64,000 bases of DNA from Alnus glutinosa. Its lineage: Eukaryota; Streptophyta; Magnoliopsida; Fagales; Betulaceae. The DNA lies in NCBI RefSeq assembly GCF_958979055.1, contig NC_084891.1, positions 4,654,501 to 4,718,500 of the forward strand. Direction: 5' to 3'. A program made the translations under genes and the position numbers. How positions within the stretch are numbered: the first letter of the stretch is position 1; the number at the start of each line of letters is the position of its first letter. Below are positions 1-9,189 of the stretch, piece by piece. The notes beneath the pieces were generated by a model that was not told the DNA's origin, did no database searches, and saw only the letters and a list, made by a program, of their open reading frames with translations.

Positions 1-570
1 TTTCTTGTTTTTTTTTAATAAAATAAAAAAAAAAAAAAAAAAAAAAAATAAATAAATAAAAAAAAAAAAAAAACTATATTTACCTTTCTTAAATTACAAT
101 CCAATTTATAATGTCCATCATGGACCATCCAAATTTTAAAAGGTGGGTCTCTAGTCATGGAGACAAGCGGCCAGACCTTGGGTCTGTAATTATTGAGACC
201 CCAAATTGTAGAATTTAATGTTGGGGTATAATGGGTATTTTACGTCACATGTATTGCTCATATAATATATATTTTTCATCGGATTAATAGAAAATTCAAA
301 TGGAGGGGCAAAGTGAAAGAGTTAGATAGTTAAAGGCTTAATTAAGGTCGATTACAACTTTTTAAAATTTAGGAAATAATCTAATTAGATGGAAGTTGGA
401 GAAGAGAGTTAGTGTAGTTTTTTTCTTTATTATATTGTCATCACTGTACTTGTTTCATCCTGCTCCATGTACCATAAGAGTGTTAAAATATTGATTACAT
501 TATTAAATTTACTTATTCTTACGGACTTTAACTTTTGAGACAAATCATAATTTAATAAAGAGCGTGTTGA
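1..570. other. AT-rich intergenic DNA, no gene seen
   Basis: The stretch opens with A-rich tracts up to about position 75 and continues as AT-rich sequence with no credible coding frame, RNA gene or transposon end that I can recognise. It precedes the repeats of the first DUF247 promoter. Confidence 0.5.
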
Positions 571-577
571 TCAGAAT

Positions 578-965
578 GTGAAATGCAAGGAAAGTGGTGA
601 TTCGATCCTTTGTAATGCTTTCTTTAATTAGTTCCCTAGCTAGCTCGAACCCTTTAAGTGAAATGCAAGGAAAACGATGGTTCCTGTGAGCCTTTTACAA
701 TAAAAAAGAATACCATTTCCAACCCCACATATATTGCTGAAAGATTCTACCATGTTTTGCAACCATTGGCTTCATTACTGCTGCTGTGGGGCCTATGTTT
801 AGAGGAACTTGTATCTTACAACTGCCGCAGATAGAAGGAGTCTCCGATTTTTGCTTATAAAAAGAGGGGGAGCTCTTATCTTTTGGTTGTCCCTGCAAAA
901 CTGCATTAATTTCGTGCCCTAATTAAAGACTACGACAAAACAAACTTTCTCAATATATATAGCAG
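578..965 (+). promoter_or_regulatory. Promoter and 5'-UTR leader exon of DUF247 gene 1
   Basis: This block is homologous to the blocks at 55256-56329 and 61318-62265, each upstream of another DUF247 copy. It holds two copies of a GTGAAATGCAAGG-type repeat (starting near 578 and 658), a TATA box TATAAAAA at 856-863, and a short transcribed leader ending in CAG|GTACTC at 965/966. I infer a 5'-UTR intron from 966 to an acceptor just before the coding ATG at 3030, for example TTTGTTCAG near 3012. Conservation of the leader and donor in all three blocks supports this; no transcript was seen. Confidence 0.6.
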
Positions 966-3012
966 GTACTCTTTTCTTCTCTCTCTTTTTTCTTTTTTAA
1001 AGGGCTTTATGTATACCTTTCTATATATATACATACTCTGATATATATCGCTTAGGTTTATTTGTTAAGCTCAAAGTTGCCTATATATGTTTACTCTAGT
1101 TAGTTACGTTGTAGCATAAACATGCGCGCAGTAGTTGACCCAAAATTTGATTTTGTTTCAACATTTATTCTTTTAGAGTTTTGGTTTGGTCATTTGCAAA
1201 GACACACAATCTCATAGTTTCTCTATTTTATTCTAGAGTAACATTTGGGCTTCATTATACCCTGAGAACTATTTAAATTTGTCAAATCCCTCCTAATTTC
1301 TGTTTGCCTTCATATTTTCTTTATTAATTATCTCCATATTATTTTCCAAAATAAGCAGATATATCTTGATCGAGAACAGAAATTATTTGTCAAACACTTG
1401 CTAATTAAGCCACATTACTTGCATCGATGATCACTATATGCAACAAGAAAGAACATGCAGCAACCCCAACCCAACCCCAACAACACAAAAACACAAAGAA
1501 ACCTCATTTCCTCCTATGCGTATATAGTAACACATTTCGGTGTCTTGATGTTTTCTGCAATTATGTCAAATCCCACCAAAAAAAAAAAAAAAAAAAAAAA
1601 CAAAACAAAACAAAACAAAAATGAACCTGAGAAAGTTACCATAAATTGACACTTTTTTAAAGTTTGGATTTTTTTTTTTAAACTGGTGAAAGATGAGAGA
1701 TTATAAGTAAAGTTTTTCAAAAAAAAAAAAAAAATTTAATCATTTAATTTTTATTCTAACATACATGACAATACTAATAAAATAATTTGCCATCAATACA
1801 AGGTAAATACAATAAAAAGCCGCAGGTAACTAGCTCGCAATTAATGCTGTTGAATCCATTTGGAATCATATCGTGGGTAGATAACTGGATTGTTGAATGG
1901 AATTCGCTTAGATTCTTAAAGGATAAGAATTCTATTATTATAAGACTGTTCAAATAACACAAAAATTCAAACAGTTTAACGAAAAGGGTTGCAGAAATTG
2001 ATGGAATTAGTATTACATCGATCACCATAGTGTTTAGGCCGGTAACTATCAACAGTACGTTGTCGATCAACAAGCTAAGAGTCAAGATTACCATCAGCCC
2101 TCATGATCACATTCGCGTCTGTACGTGAATTAAGTCTATCACTTGAGTGAAGCAAATGGCAGTCTACTCGTGATTTTGAAGCAATCATATGCGTGTTCGT
2201 AAGGTGCTTGTGGCCGGAGCAATACAAATTCGATTGGTGATGGGATTCTTGTGTGTCCAACCTTTTTGTCTTGTAGTCTTTGTTTTGTTTAAGATTTTCT
2301 CACCAAAAATGTTGGAAAAAAAAATTGTGGATTTAAGCCAAACAAAAAGCTTCTAGGCTAAACATCAAAATTTCCAAAGAAAAAAAAAATCCATTTAATG
2401 GCCTTACACCCTAGAAAAATAAAACTATATAGATCAATATTGGCCTCTTAAACTAACTTGACATTACACATTTTCACACTTTTTAAGTCTACTCATTATT
2501 GTCCTTGGAGCTTTATTCCCTCTTCGACAGTTCAACTCGATCTTCCCTTTGTTTTTTGTTTCCCTCTTCCTTATTTTATTTTTTCTTTTCTTTTCTGCAA
2601 GCAAAGGACGGAAATACCTGAAAGATACATATATATTACAGAGGATCACTAAAGTCCGGAGAAGACTTCGTATTTGGCAAGTATTTCTTCTTCTTCCTCT
2701 TCTTAACTAATCTAATTGTATTGTGTTATTTTATAGATAAAGTTAACTACTTTTTGTTTTAACCTATGACTATTAGGCCCCCGCACAAGCCACACCCACA
2801 TTGATAGTCAACACAAAACTTCATTATTGTTAAGCTGCGTAGATGCTTTAGTCTTTTTGTGTAGGCATGATATTGATAATATTTTTATGAACACATTATG
2901 TTAATATATTGCCGATGCAATGATTTTGTTCTTTCTCTCATTGTTTTTAGTTATTTGTTTACCCTTTTTTTTTGGGCTAAACAAAAGAGAGAATCAATTA
3001 ATTGTTTGTTCA
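966..3012 (+). other. Inferred 5'-UTR intron of DUF247 gene 1
   Basis: The first 350 bases (for example around 1040-1190) align by eye with the corresponding region after the leader exon at 62266, supporting a shared intron. The stretch 1300-2500 is AT-rich with several A- and T-runs; I see no gene in it. From about 2540 the sequence is nearly repeated at 4735-5235, showing that the end of this intron was tandemly duplicated. The acceptor position is approximate. Confidence 0.45.
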
Positions 3013-3029
3013 GTTGTTTGATCAGAAAA

Positions 3030-4361
3030 ATGGAATTTTTTGACAGAGAAAGAAAGCAAATTATGAGCAATATTCATTTAATCGACATAGAAGACCCATT
3101 GGTAGATTCAATGGGAAAGGATTTGCAAAGCTTATGGCCTTTATCCACTGAATGTGTTATTTATAAAGTTCCTAAGCGACTACGCCGTGTCAAGGAAAGT
3201 GCCTACACACCTAAGGTAGTCTCCATTGGCCCACTTCATCATGGTGGTCATCAAGGATTAAGAGCCATGGAAGAACATAAATTGAGGTACCTCAGAGATT
3301 TTATTGACCGGACAGGCGAAAGCTTGAAGTTTTTTGTTGACCTTGTAAGGAAGAATGAAGCAAAACTTCGTGGTTGTTATGCAGAAACCATTGATCAGTT
3401 TAGCGTTGATGAATTTGTCAAAATGATTCTGGTGGACGCCGCCTTCATCATCGAGGTCTTGCTCAAGTCGTCTACCCCTAAACTGCAAGATAAAAACGAC
3501 CGCATATTTAAGAAACCGTGGCTGATACAGGACATATGGACCGACATGCTTCTGCTTGAAAATCAGCTTCCATTCTTCATTATTGAGGATCTTTTCAAAA
3601 AATACGGCAAAGAAGTTCTGTCGGAAAATCTGACACTCATTAGGCTTACCGAATACTTCTTCAAATTCAGAATGGAATTGCCGGGCATAGAAGACAGATG
3701 GGAAGAGTTCTCTTCTGGTGATTTCAAAATTAAACATTTTGTTGATCTCCTACGACATGTGCAATTAAAGCCTGTTAAGGAGCATCAAATGATCAAACTG
3801 AAAAAACTAACCATGCCCGGTGTGACAGAGCTACACGAGGCTGGAGTCAGGTTTCAGGTATCGAGAAGCGAAAATCTATTTGACATAAAATTCGACAAAA
3901 TGAAAGGGATACTGGAAATACCAAGTTTTATTTTCAGTGCTGAAACTGAAATAACAATTCGAAATTCGCTGGCCTTTGAGCAATGCTATTACAGTGAGAA
4001 CTACATCAATGATTATGTTATCCTTATGAATCGGCTTGTTGAAACTCGCAAGGATATAGAGTTGCTGGTGAAGGAGGGAATTGTTGAGAATAGGTTTAAC
4101 AACACCAGAGAAGGGTCAAATTTTCTTAACAAACTTGCGGATGGGGCTATTTTGGACGAGGATAACTTCTATTTTGCTAGTCTTTCTAAAGCCCTGAACG
4201 CTTACTACAAAACCCGATGGCATAAGCGGAAGACAAACTTGAGACAAAAATATTCCAAAACACCATGGGCCGTCATTTGGATTGTTGCAGCTATATTTCT
4301 GTCTATACTTATTATTATACAAACGGTATGTTCTGTTATTCAGTCTGTAAAAGGAAACTGA
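3030..4361 (+). CDS. DUF247 (UPF0481) protein, intact
   Basis: The protein is 443 aa from ATG 3030. An in-frame upstream ATG at 2898 would add 44 hydrophobic residues, but 3030 matches the start of the intact paralogue at 63240 (MEF-D-ERKQ). Family hallmarks are visible: an N-terminal IYKVPKRLR motif, AYTPKVVSIGPLHHG, an ILVDAAFIIE helix, LLENQLPFF, and a C-terminal membrane helix of about 23 residues (around residues 410-435, AVIWIVAAIFLSILIII) with a short tail. DUF247 proteins are plant-specific and usually membrane-anchored at the C-terminus. Some members are self-incompatibility determinants at the S and Z loci of grasses; nothing here shows that role. The coding part is one exon, as usual in the family. 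No frame break is seen. Confidence 0.9.
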   Translation: MEFFDRERKQIMSNIHLIDIEDPLVDSMGKDLQSLWPLSTECVIYKVPKRLRRVKESAYTPKVVSIGPLHHGGHQGLRAMEEHKLRYLRDFIDRTGESLKFFVDLVRKNEAKLRGCYAETIDQFSVDEFVKMILVDAAFIIEVLLKSSTPKLQDKNDRIFKKPWLIQDIWTDMLLLENQLPFFIIEDLFKKYGKEVLSENLTLIRLTEYFFKFRMELPGIEDRWEEFSSGDFKIKHFVDLLRHVQLKPVKEHQMIKLKKLTMPGVTELHEAGVRFQVSRSENLFDIKFDKMKGILEIPSFIFSAETEITIRNSLAFEQCYYSENYINDYVILMNRLVETRKDIELLVKEGIVENRFNNTREGSNFLNKLADGAILDEDNFYFASLSKALNAYYKTRWHKRKTNLRQKYSKTPWAVIWIVAAIFLSILIIIQTVCSVIQSVKGN

Positions 4362-4734
4362 AACCTTTGTCTATTTCACCACTCCATCGCAGTTATTATG
4401 CAAGGGTTTATGGCCTAAAAGCCAATTTGTATTGTATGTATGACATTTTCGGTTCATTAAATAAAGTTGTTTATTTTTTGAATTTTATTAAGAACATGGG
4501 GCATATCGATCATTTTACACATGCATGTAAATATTGTTTTTTTATATATACATGTAGTACTTAAGTTGTATTAAATATGGTTTAAGTGTGCTAATTAATG
4601 AGATTATTATACAGAAGATCTAAACCATAAACCTTGTAACTTATAAACTATTGTTTGTAGTCAGAAATTTGGCATTCCATTTGATAAACTATTGTTTGTA
4701 GTCAGTAATCTAATTCCCTTTGTTTTTAGTTTCA
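4362..4734. other. 3' flank of DUF247 gene 1
   Basis: AT-rich DNA with an AATAAA-like motif near 4460 (ATTAAATAAAG) that could serve polyadenylation of the upstream gene. A short phrase, TAAACTATTGTTTGTAGTCAG, occurs twice about 60 bp apart. No gene is seen. Confidence 0.4.
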
Positions 4735-5166
4735 ATTCCCTCTTCCTTCCTTCCTTTTTTTTTTCTTTTCTGCAAGCAAAGAACGGAAATACTTAAAAGA
4801 TACATATATATTACAGAGAATCACTAAAGTCTGGAGAAGACTCCGTATTTGACAAGTATTTCTTCTTCTTCCTCTTCCTCTTCTTAACTAATCTAATTGT
4901 ATTGTGTTATTTTATAGATAAAGTTAACTACTTTTTGTTTTAACCTATGACTATTAGGCCCCCAAACAGGCCACACCTACATTGATAGTCAACACGAAAC
5001 TTCATTATTGTTAAGCTGCCTAGGTGCTTTAGTATTTTGGTGTAGGCATGTGATTAAGTGAAAGCAAATGCCAAGTCCCGTTCATGATCTTGATATATAT
5101 ATATATGGGCAACGTTATGTTAATTATGCAATGATTTTGTTTAATTTTTTTAGTTATTTGTTTATT

Positions 5167-5200
<34 letters not shown>

Positions 5201-5245
5201 GCTAAACAAAGCATAGAATAAACTACTTGTTCAGTTGTTTGTCAA
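4735..5245 (+). repeat. Tandem copy of the DUF247 gene 1 intron end
   Basis: This block closely matches 2540-3012: the GCAAGCAAAG-ACGGAAATAC phrase, the TCTTCTTCTTCCTC run and the TATTAGGCCCCC-CA phrase all recur in order. The match breaks just where the start codon of the gene should be: after TTGTTCAGTTGTTTG the copy runs into an A-rich tract. It is therefore the upstream part of a second, decapitated DUF247 unit whose 3' part lies at 9190-9708. Confidence 0.7.
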
Positions 5246-5632
5246 AAGAAAAAAAAAAATCTATAACATCTAATTAAGTAAGTTCGTATTTGTTCGCTTA
5301 GCTTGTGCACATATTTTTGTTAACTTGTAAGAAAAATAAGTTATATCAGCTATATGAGATAAAACAATTTATTAAGAAAAAAAAATATTATCTTATTAAT
5401 TAAACCTGCAAAAAAAAAAAAAAAAAATCATGACTCCGATCCGCCACTGATTTAGCTGCAATTTTTCAATTGCCAGGGCTTTGGCCCGGCCCTTAAAGGA
5501 TGAATTAGCATTTTGTGTTCATATATTTCTCTGTCATGAATACTGATCACTGAAGGAATTATTCTTTTGCCAACTGATCAAACAGTACTTGAACTTTACC
5601 CGTAAAAACAAAATGAAAGACCTAAAAACAAT
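5246..5632. other. Unrelated AT-rich filler between DUF247 copy 2 and the LTR element
   Basis: I see no gene here. It replaces the region where the first half of DUF247 copy 2 would be expected and ends at the left LTR. Its origin is unclear. Confidence 0.35.
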
Positions 5633-6029
5633 TGTTGGGGATAAATCCCACTCAACCCGATCCAAAGAGGAGATTCAGAAGTCTAAGAAGATATCAGATC
5701 AGAAGTCTAAGAAGATATCAGATCAGAAGTCTAATAAAGGATTAAAGTCCAATTAGAACTCTGACAGCAGTTCTAGATCAACAAGGAGCAGGAGTCCTAA
5801 TCCAGGTTTGACTCCACCTCTATGCCTATAAATAGGCTCATACCCCAGGTATAAAAAAGAGACTCAATTTTATGCACAAAGCATTATTTCCCCACAGAAG
5901 CTAACTTAGGCATCGGAGCGGGACCCCCGGAAGGGTCCCTAGGTTTTGTTGTTTTGCAGAGTTATTGAGAAGCGTGAAGAACATCAAAGGAACGTGCAGA
6001 TTCACATCATACCGGAAACTGTACCAACA
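5633..6029 (+). repeat. 5' LTR of the TR-GAG element
   Basis: It begins TGTTGGGG and ends CCAACA, the short inverted termini of LTRs. A TATA box TATAAATA lies at 5827-5834. Downstream is the plant gypsy-type phrase CTTAGGCATCGGAG followed by a perfect 7-bp stem hairpin (GGGACCC, loop CCGGAA, GGGTCCC) at 5920-5939 and a pyrimidine-rich stretch ending TTTTGCAG. It shows two direct copies of AGAAGTCTAAGAAGATATC. Confidence 0.9.
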
Positions 6030-6050
6030 GTTTGGCGCCGTCTGTGGGAA
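6030..6050 (+). promoter_or_regulatory. Primer-binding site
   Basis: TTTGGCGCCGTCTGTGGGAA follows one base after the 5' LTR, in the place of a minus-strand primer site. The TGGCGCCG core is frequent in plant gypsy elements; I did not match it to a specific tRNA. Confidence 0.7.
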
Positions 6051-6090
6051 ACGATTATTCGTTCCTCATAAAAGAAAAAGAAGATCCAGC

Positions 6091-7578
6091 ATGGTGATGA
6101 ACACACGTTCCGGAAGCCAGACCAATCGACAGCCCGTGGCCCCGCAGGAACCGGCTATTCAGAATAATTTGCAGCCTCCACCGAACCCTCCCCCGGGGGG
6201 TGGAGATCAAGATCGCATAGCAGCGTTGGAAGCCCAGATTGAAAACTTAAATGCAGAATTGTTACGCATGAGGACGAGACAGCCCAATCCCGAGATGAAC
6301 AGGGATGAGCGTGAGGAAGAAGATCACAATAGCAACATTAATCCTCGGAGGGAGGATGACCGCCAAGGAGATCTGAGCAGAATTATTGCCGAGCTGGAGA
6401 GAAGGTGCACGGACATGGAGATGGAAAGAAAGGACAAAGGCAGATCCGTAATGGTGGACAAGCTCCTAATGGGTACAGACTCACCCTTCACCAGACGGGT
6501 GGCAGACTATCAGCTTCCCGATAAGTTTAAGGTACCCCAAATTCTAAGTTATGCAGGAGACAGAGATCCCTTGGATCACCTAGAGAATTTCAAAGCTCAT
6601 CTAGACCTTCACGGGACACCCGATGAAGTAGCATGTCGGGCCTTCCCTCTTACTCTTTCGGGGAATGCCCGAGACTGGTTCAGGAAGCTGCCCCCGAATT
6701 CCGTTGATCAGTTCAAGGAATTGTCCAAGATATTCCTAACGGAGTTCTTGGCTTTCCGGACAAGGAAGAAGCCTTCGGGATATTTGCTATCATTGCACCA
6801 GCAAGGCAATGAGAGTCTTAAGGAGTTCATGGCTCGGTTCAACCGAGAGAAGGCTACGGTCGAAGATCCGACCGAGGATATGATTTTTGCTGCCATTTAT
6901 CAGGGAATTTCACCCGATGAGCCTTTGATGAAGAAGTTGATCCGGAAGCAACCGAGTACCTTGCAGGGCCTCATGGATAAGGTAGAAGAATTCATCAATC
7001 AGGAAGAGACGCTGAAGTCTATGGCCAGTTCTAGACTACCCCGAGAGACAGCCCCAGAAAAGAAAAGGAAAGAACTCAAGAAAGCTGATTGGGAAGAGCA
7101 GAGACAGGTAAAGAAGTTCAAAGATTACAACTTTACACCTCTCAATGCCGAGATATCAGAAGTCCTCATGGAGATCAAGAGAGATCCGGCGTTTCGGGAA
7201 CCACAAAAGATACCAGGTGATCCTCCTTCTAAGAATGCAGGGAAGTATTGTGATTTCCATAAACAAGGAGGTCATTACACCGAGGGGTGCGTAACCCTAA
7301 GGTTGTTAATAGAAGAATTCATAAAGAATGGCAAGCTAGTTCGGTTCTTGGGAGAGCGACGGAACCATCAAGGAAATAACAGGCCTCGGAATCATCAGGA
7401 CTATCAGCCCCGAGATCAACAGCCACGGGATTATTATCCCCGAGACCGTCCTCAGCTAGACGAAAGGCATCAAGAGAATGCTCCCCGAGATGACATAGAA
7501 AGAAGAGAGGACCGAAGAAGCAGAAGCCCACAGCATAGAGAGCCGAGGCAACAACAGTATCTGCCCGTGATCCCATAA
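6091..7578 (+). CDS. gag: Retrotransposon gag polyprotein (Tat-like gypsy)
   Basis: The reading frame is open for 537 codons from 5965, but its first ATG lies inside the LTR and the frame crosses the PBS. ATG 6091 (MVMNTRSGS), giving 495 aa, is the more likely start. Visible parts are: a proline-rich and coiled-coil-like N-terminus (RIAALEAQIENLNAELLRM), a Retrotrans_gag-type capsid core in the middle (HLENFKAHLDLHG, ARDWFRKLP, LSLHQQGNESLKEFMARFN), and a degenerate zinc-knuckle CDFHKQGGHYTEGC. The C-terminal tail is basic and rich in R, Q, D and P. The YCDFH-GH-T-C pattern is common in Tat-lineage gypsy gags. No pol follows. The frame is intact, so this Gag could still be made. Confidence 0.85.
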   Translation: MVMNTRSGSQTNRQPVAPQEPAIQNNLQPPPNPPPGGGDQDRIAALEAQIENLNAELLRMRTRQPNPEMNRDEREEEDHNSNINPRREDDRQGDLSRIIAELERRCTDMEMERKDKGRSVMVDKLLMGTDSPFTRRVADYQLPDKFKVPQILSYAGDRDPLDHLENFKAHLDLHGTPDEVACRAFPLTLSGNARDWFRKLPPNSVDQFKELSKIFLTEFLAFRTRKKPSGYLLSLHQQGNESLKEFMARFNREKATVEDPTEDMIFAAIYQGISPDEPLMKKLIRKQPSTLQGLMDKVEEFINQEETLKSMASSRLPRETAPEKKRKELKKADWEEQRQVKKFKDYNFTPLNAEISEVLMEIKRDPAFREPQKIPGDPPSKNAGKYCDFHKQGGHYTEGCVTLRLLIEEFIKNGKLVRFLGERRNHQGNNRPRNHQDYQPRDQQPRDYYPRDRPQLDERHQENAPRDDIERREDRRSRSPQHREPRQQQYLPVIP

Positions 7579-7790
7579 AAAGGACTCTCGGGAATTTCAG
7601 GCTTGCTTTTATTTTTTAGTATTTATATTTGCAAAGAACTAGAATTTTATTTTTAATTCAGACTAGACAGAAAATTCCCCAGATTTTGGGAATAAGTATT
7701 TTCAGAATAAATGAATAAAGCTGACTTAAGCATCGGAGTGTTCCCGGTCTAAGGACCAGGAACCCGTTGATGTTGTTTCTTTTGCAGGCA
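7579..7790 (+). other. Post-gag spacer with a second LTR-like module
   Basis: Non-coding. At about 7725-7788 a phrase resembling the U5 part of the LTR recurs (CTGACTTAAGCATCGGAG, then an imperfect hairpin TTCCCGGTC-TAAG-GACCAGGAA, then TTGTTTCTTTTGCAG). The same order of motif, hairpin and pyrimidine-rich CAG occurs in the LTR at 5901-5958. Confidence 0.6.
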
Positions 7791-8575
7791 AAAACTTCTC
7801 GGATCAGTCCTTGCCGAGAAGGAGCCTCTCGGATCAGTCCTAGCCGAGAGCAAGAACAACTTCTCGGATCAGTCCTTGCCGAGAAGGAGCCTCTCGGATC
7901 AGTCCTAGCCGAGAGCAAGAAAAACTTCTCGGATCGGTCCTTGCCGAGAAGGAGCCTCTCGGATCAGTCCTAGCCGAGAGCAAGAACAACTTCTCGGATC
8001 AGTCCTTGCCGAGAAGGAGCCTCTCGGATCAGTCCTAGCCGAGAGCAAGAACAACTTCTCGGATCAGTCCTTGCCGAGAAGGAGCCTCTCGGATCAGTCC
8101 TAGCCGAGAGCAAGAACAACTTCTCGGATCAGTCCTTGCCGAGAAGGAGCCTCTCGGATCAGTCCTAGCCGAGAGCAAGAACAACTTCTCGGATCAGTCC
8201 TAGCCGAGAAGGAGCCTCTCGGATCAGTCCTAGCCGAGAGCAAGAAAAACTTCTCGGATCAGTCCTAGCCGAGAAGGAGCCTCTCGGATCAGTCCTAGCC
8301 GAGAGCAAGAACAACTTCTCGGATCAGTCCTAGCCGAGAAGGAGCCTCTCGGATCAGTCCTAGCCGAGAGCAAGAACAACTTCTCGGATCAGTCCTTGCC
8401 GAGAAGGAGCCTCTCGGATCAGTCCTAGCCGAGAGCAAGAAAAACTTCTCGGATCAGTCCTTGCCGAGAAGGAGCCTCTCGGATCAGTCCTAGCCGAGAG
8501 CAAGAACAACTTCTCGGATCAGTCCTTGCCGAGAAGGAGCCTCTCGGATCAATCCTAGCCGAGAGCAAGAAGAAA
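7791..8575 (+). repeat. Twelve 65-bp tandem repeats, each with two hairpins
   Basis: The phrase TTCTCGG starts at 7796, 7861, 7926, 7991 and so on to 8511, an exact 65-bp period, with a truncated next start at 8577. Each unit has two half-units: TTCTCGG-N11-CCGAGAA and CTCTCGG-N11-CCGAGAG. Each half folds into a 7-8-bp stem with a loop of ATCAGTCCT(T/A)G. The outer pair differs between half-units but stays complementary. Since 65 is not a multiple of three and no frame crosses the array, it is not coding. Variants are few (A/C at AGAAMAAC, T/A in the loop, one ATCGG). Confidence 0.95.
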
Positions 8576-8792
8576 CTTCTCGGGGGGTCGGATTTAACCC
8601 TCGGGTTTTGCAGGTTTTTCAAGATACAGGGAGAAAACCCTAAGGAAAAACAAGAAGGTAATTGGGGGGTAAGATTTAACCCTCGGGTTTTGCAGGTTAG
8701 CAGGTTTTCAGAAGGAGACAAAGATCGGGTTTCTTTAGACATGGAATTCCCATTATTCAAGCAAGCTTTGGATAAGGGAATTGGGGGGTAAC
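8576..8792 (+). other. 3' non-coding end of the TR-GAG element with two polypurine tracts
   Basis: The phrase GATTTAACCCTCGGGTTTTGCAGGTT occurs twice (about 8590 and 8671; each copy has small differences at its edge). The purine tract AATTGGGGGGTAA also occurs twice, at about 8660 and directly before the 3' LTR at about 8780. The second is the expected plus-strand primer; the first may be a relic of an internal duplication. Confidence 0.65.
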
Positions 8793-9189
8793 TGTTGGGG
8801 ATAAATCCCACTCAACCCGATCCAAAGAGGAGATTCAGAAGTCTAAGAAGATATCAGATCAGAAGTCTAAGAAGATATCAGATCAGAAGTCTAATAAAGG
8901 ATTAAAGTCCAATTAGAACTCTGACAGCAGTTCTAGATCAACAAGGAGCAGGAGTCCTAATCCAGGTTTGACTCCACCTCTATGCCTATAAATAGGCTCA
9001 TACCCCAGGTATAAAAAAGAGACTCAATTTTATGCACAAAGCATTATTTCCCCACAGAAGCTAACTTAGGCATCGGAGCGGGACCCCCGGAAGGGTCCCT
9101 AGGTTTTGTTGTTTTGCAGAGTTATTGAGAAGCGTGAAGAACATCAAAGGAACGTGCAGATTCACATCATACCGGAAACTGTACCAACA
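8793..9189 (+). repeat. 3' LTR of the TR-GAG element
   Basis: It shows the same 397 bases as the 5' LTR with no difference found by eye, including the TATA box at 8987-8994 and the GGGACCC/GGGTCCC hairpin at 9080-9099. The sequence to its right is DUF247 coding sequence. Confidence 0.9.

Larger units (their letters stand above)
5633..9189 (+). mobile_element. Non-autonomous Ty3/gypsy-like LTR element of TR-GAG type
   Basis: The order is 5' LTR (5633-6029), a PBS-like site TTGGCGCCGTCTGTGGGAA, a gag ORF, a non-coding 3' half with a 65-bp repeat array, a polypurine tract AATTGGGGGGTAA and a 3' LTR (8793-9189). No protease, reverse transcriptase, RNase H or integrase is present. Elements with LTRs and only GAG have been described in plants as TR-GAG; this fits. 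By eye the two 397-bp LTRs are identical, implying a very recent insertion. The five bases flanking each side (ACAAT and GACAT) do not match, so no target duplication is visible. It lies in the wreck of DUF247 copy 2. Confidence 0.85.

Noticed and set aside
1774-2260. Minus-strand open frames of 106 and 61 codons
   Set aside because: AT-rich composition gives I, L, S and F runs. No known motif, and they lie in the inferred DUF247 5'-UTR intron.
3258-3737. 159-codon minus-strand frame
   Set aside because: It is the antisense shadow of the DUF247 coding sequence.
7791-8575. CRISPR-like regular array
   Set aside because: There are no unique spacers: the whole 65-bp unit repeats almost unchanged, inside a plant LTR element. 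It is a tandem repeat with hairpins.
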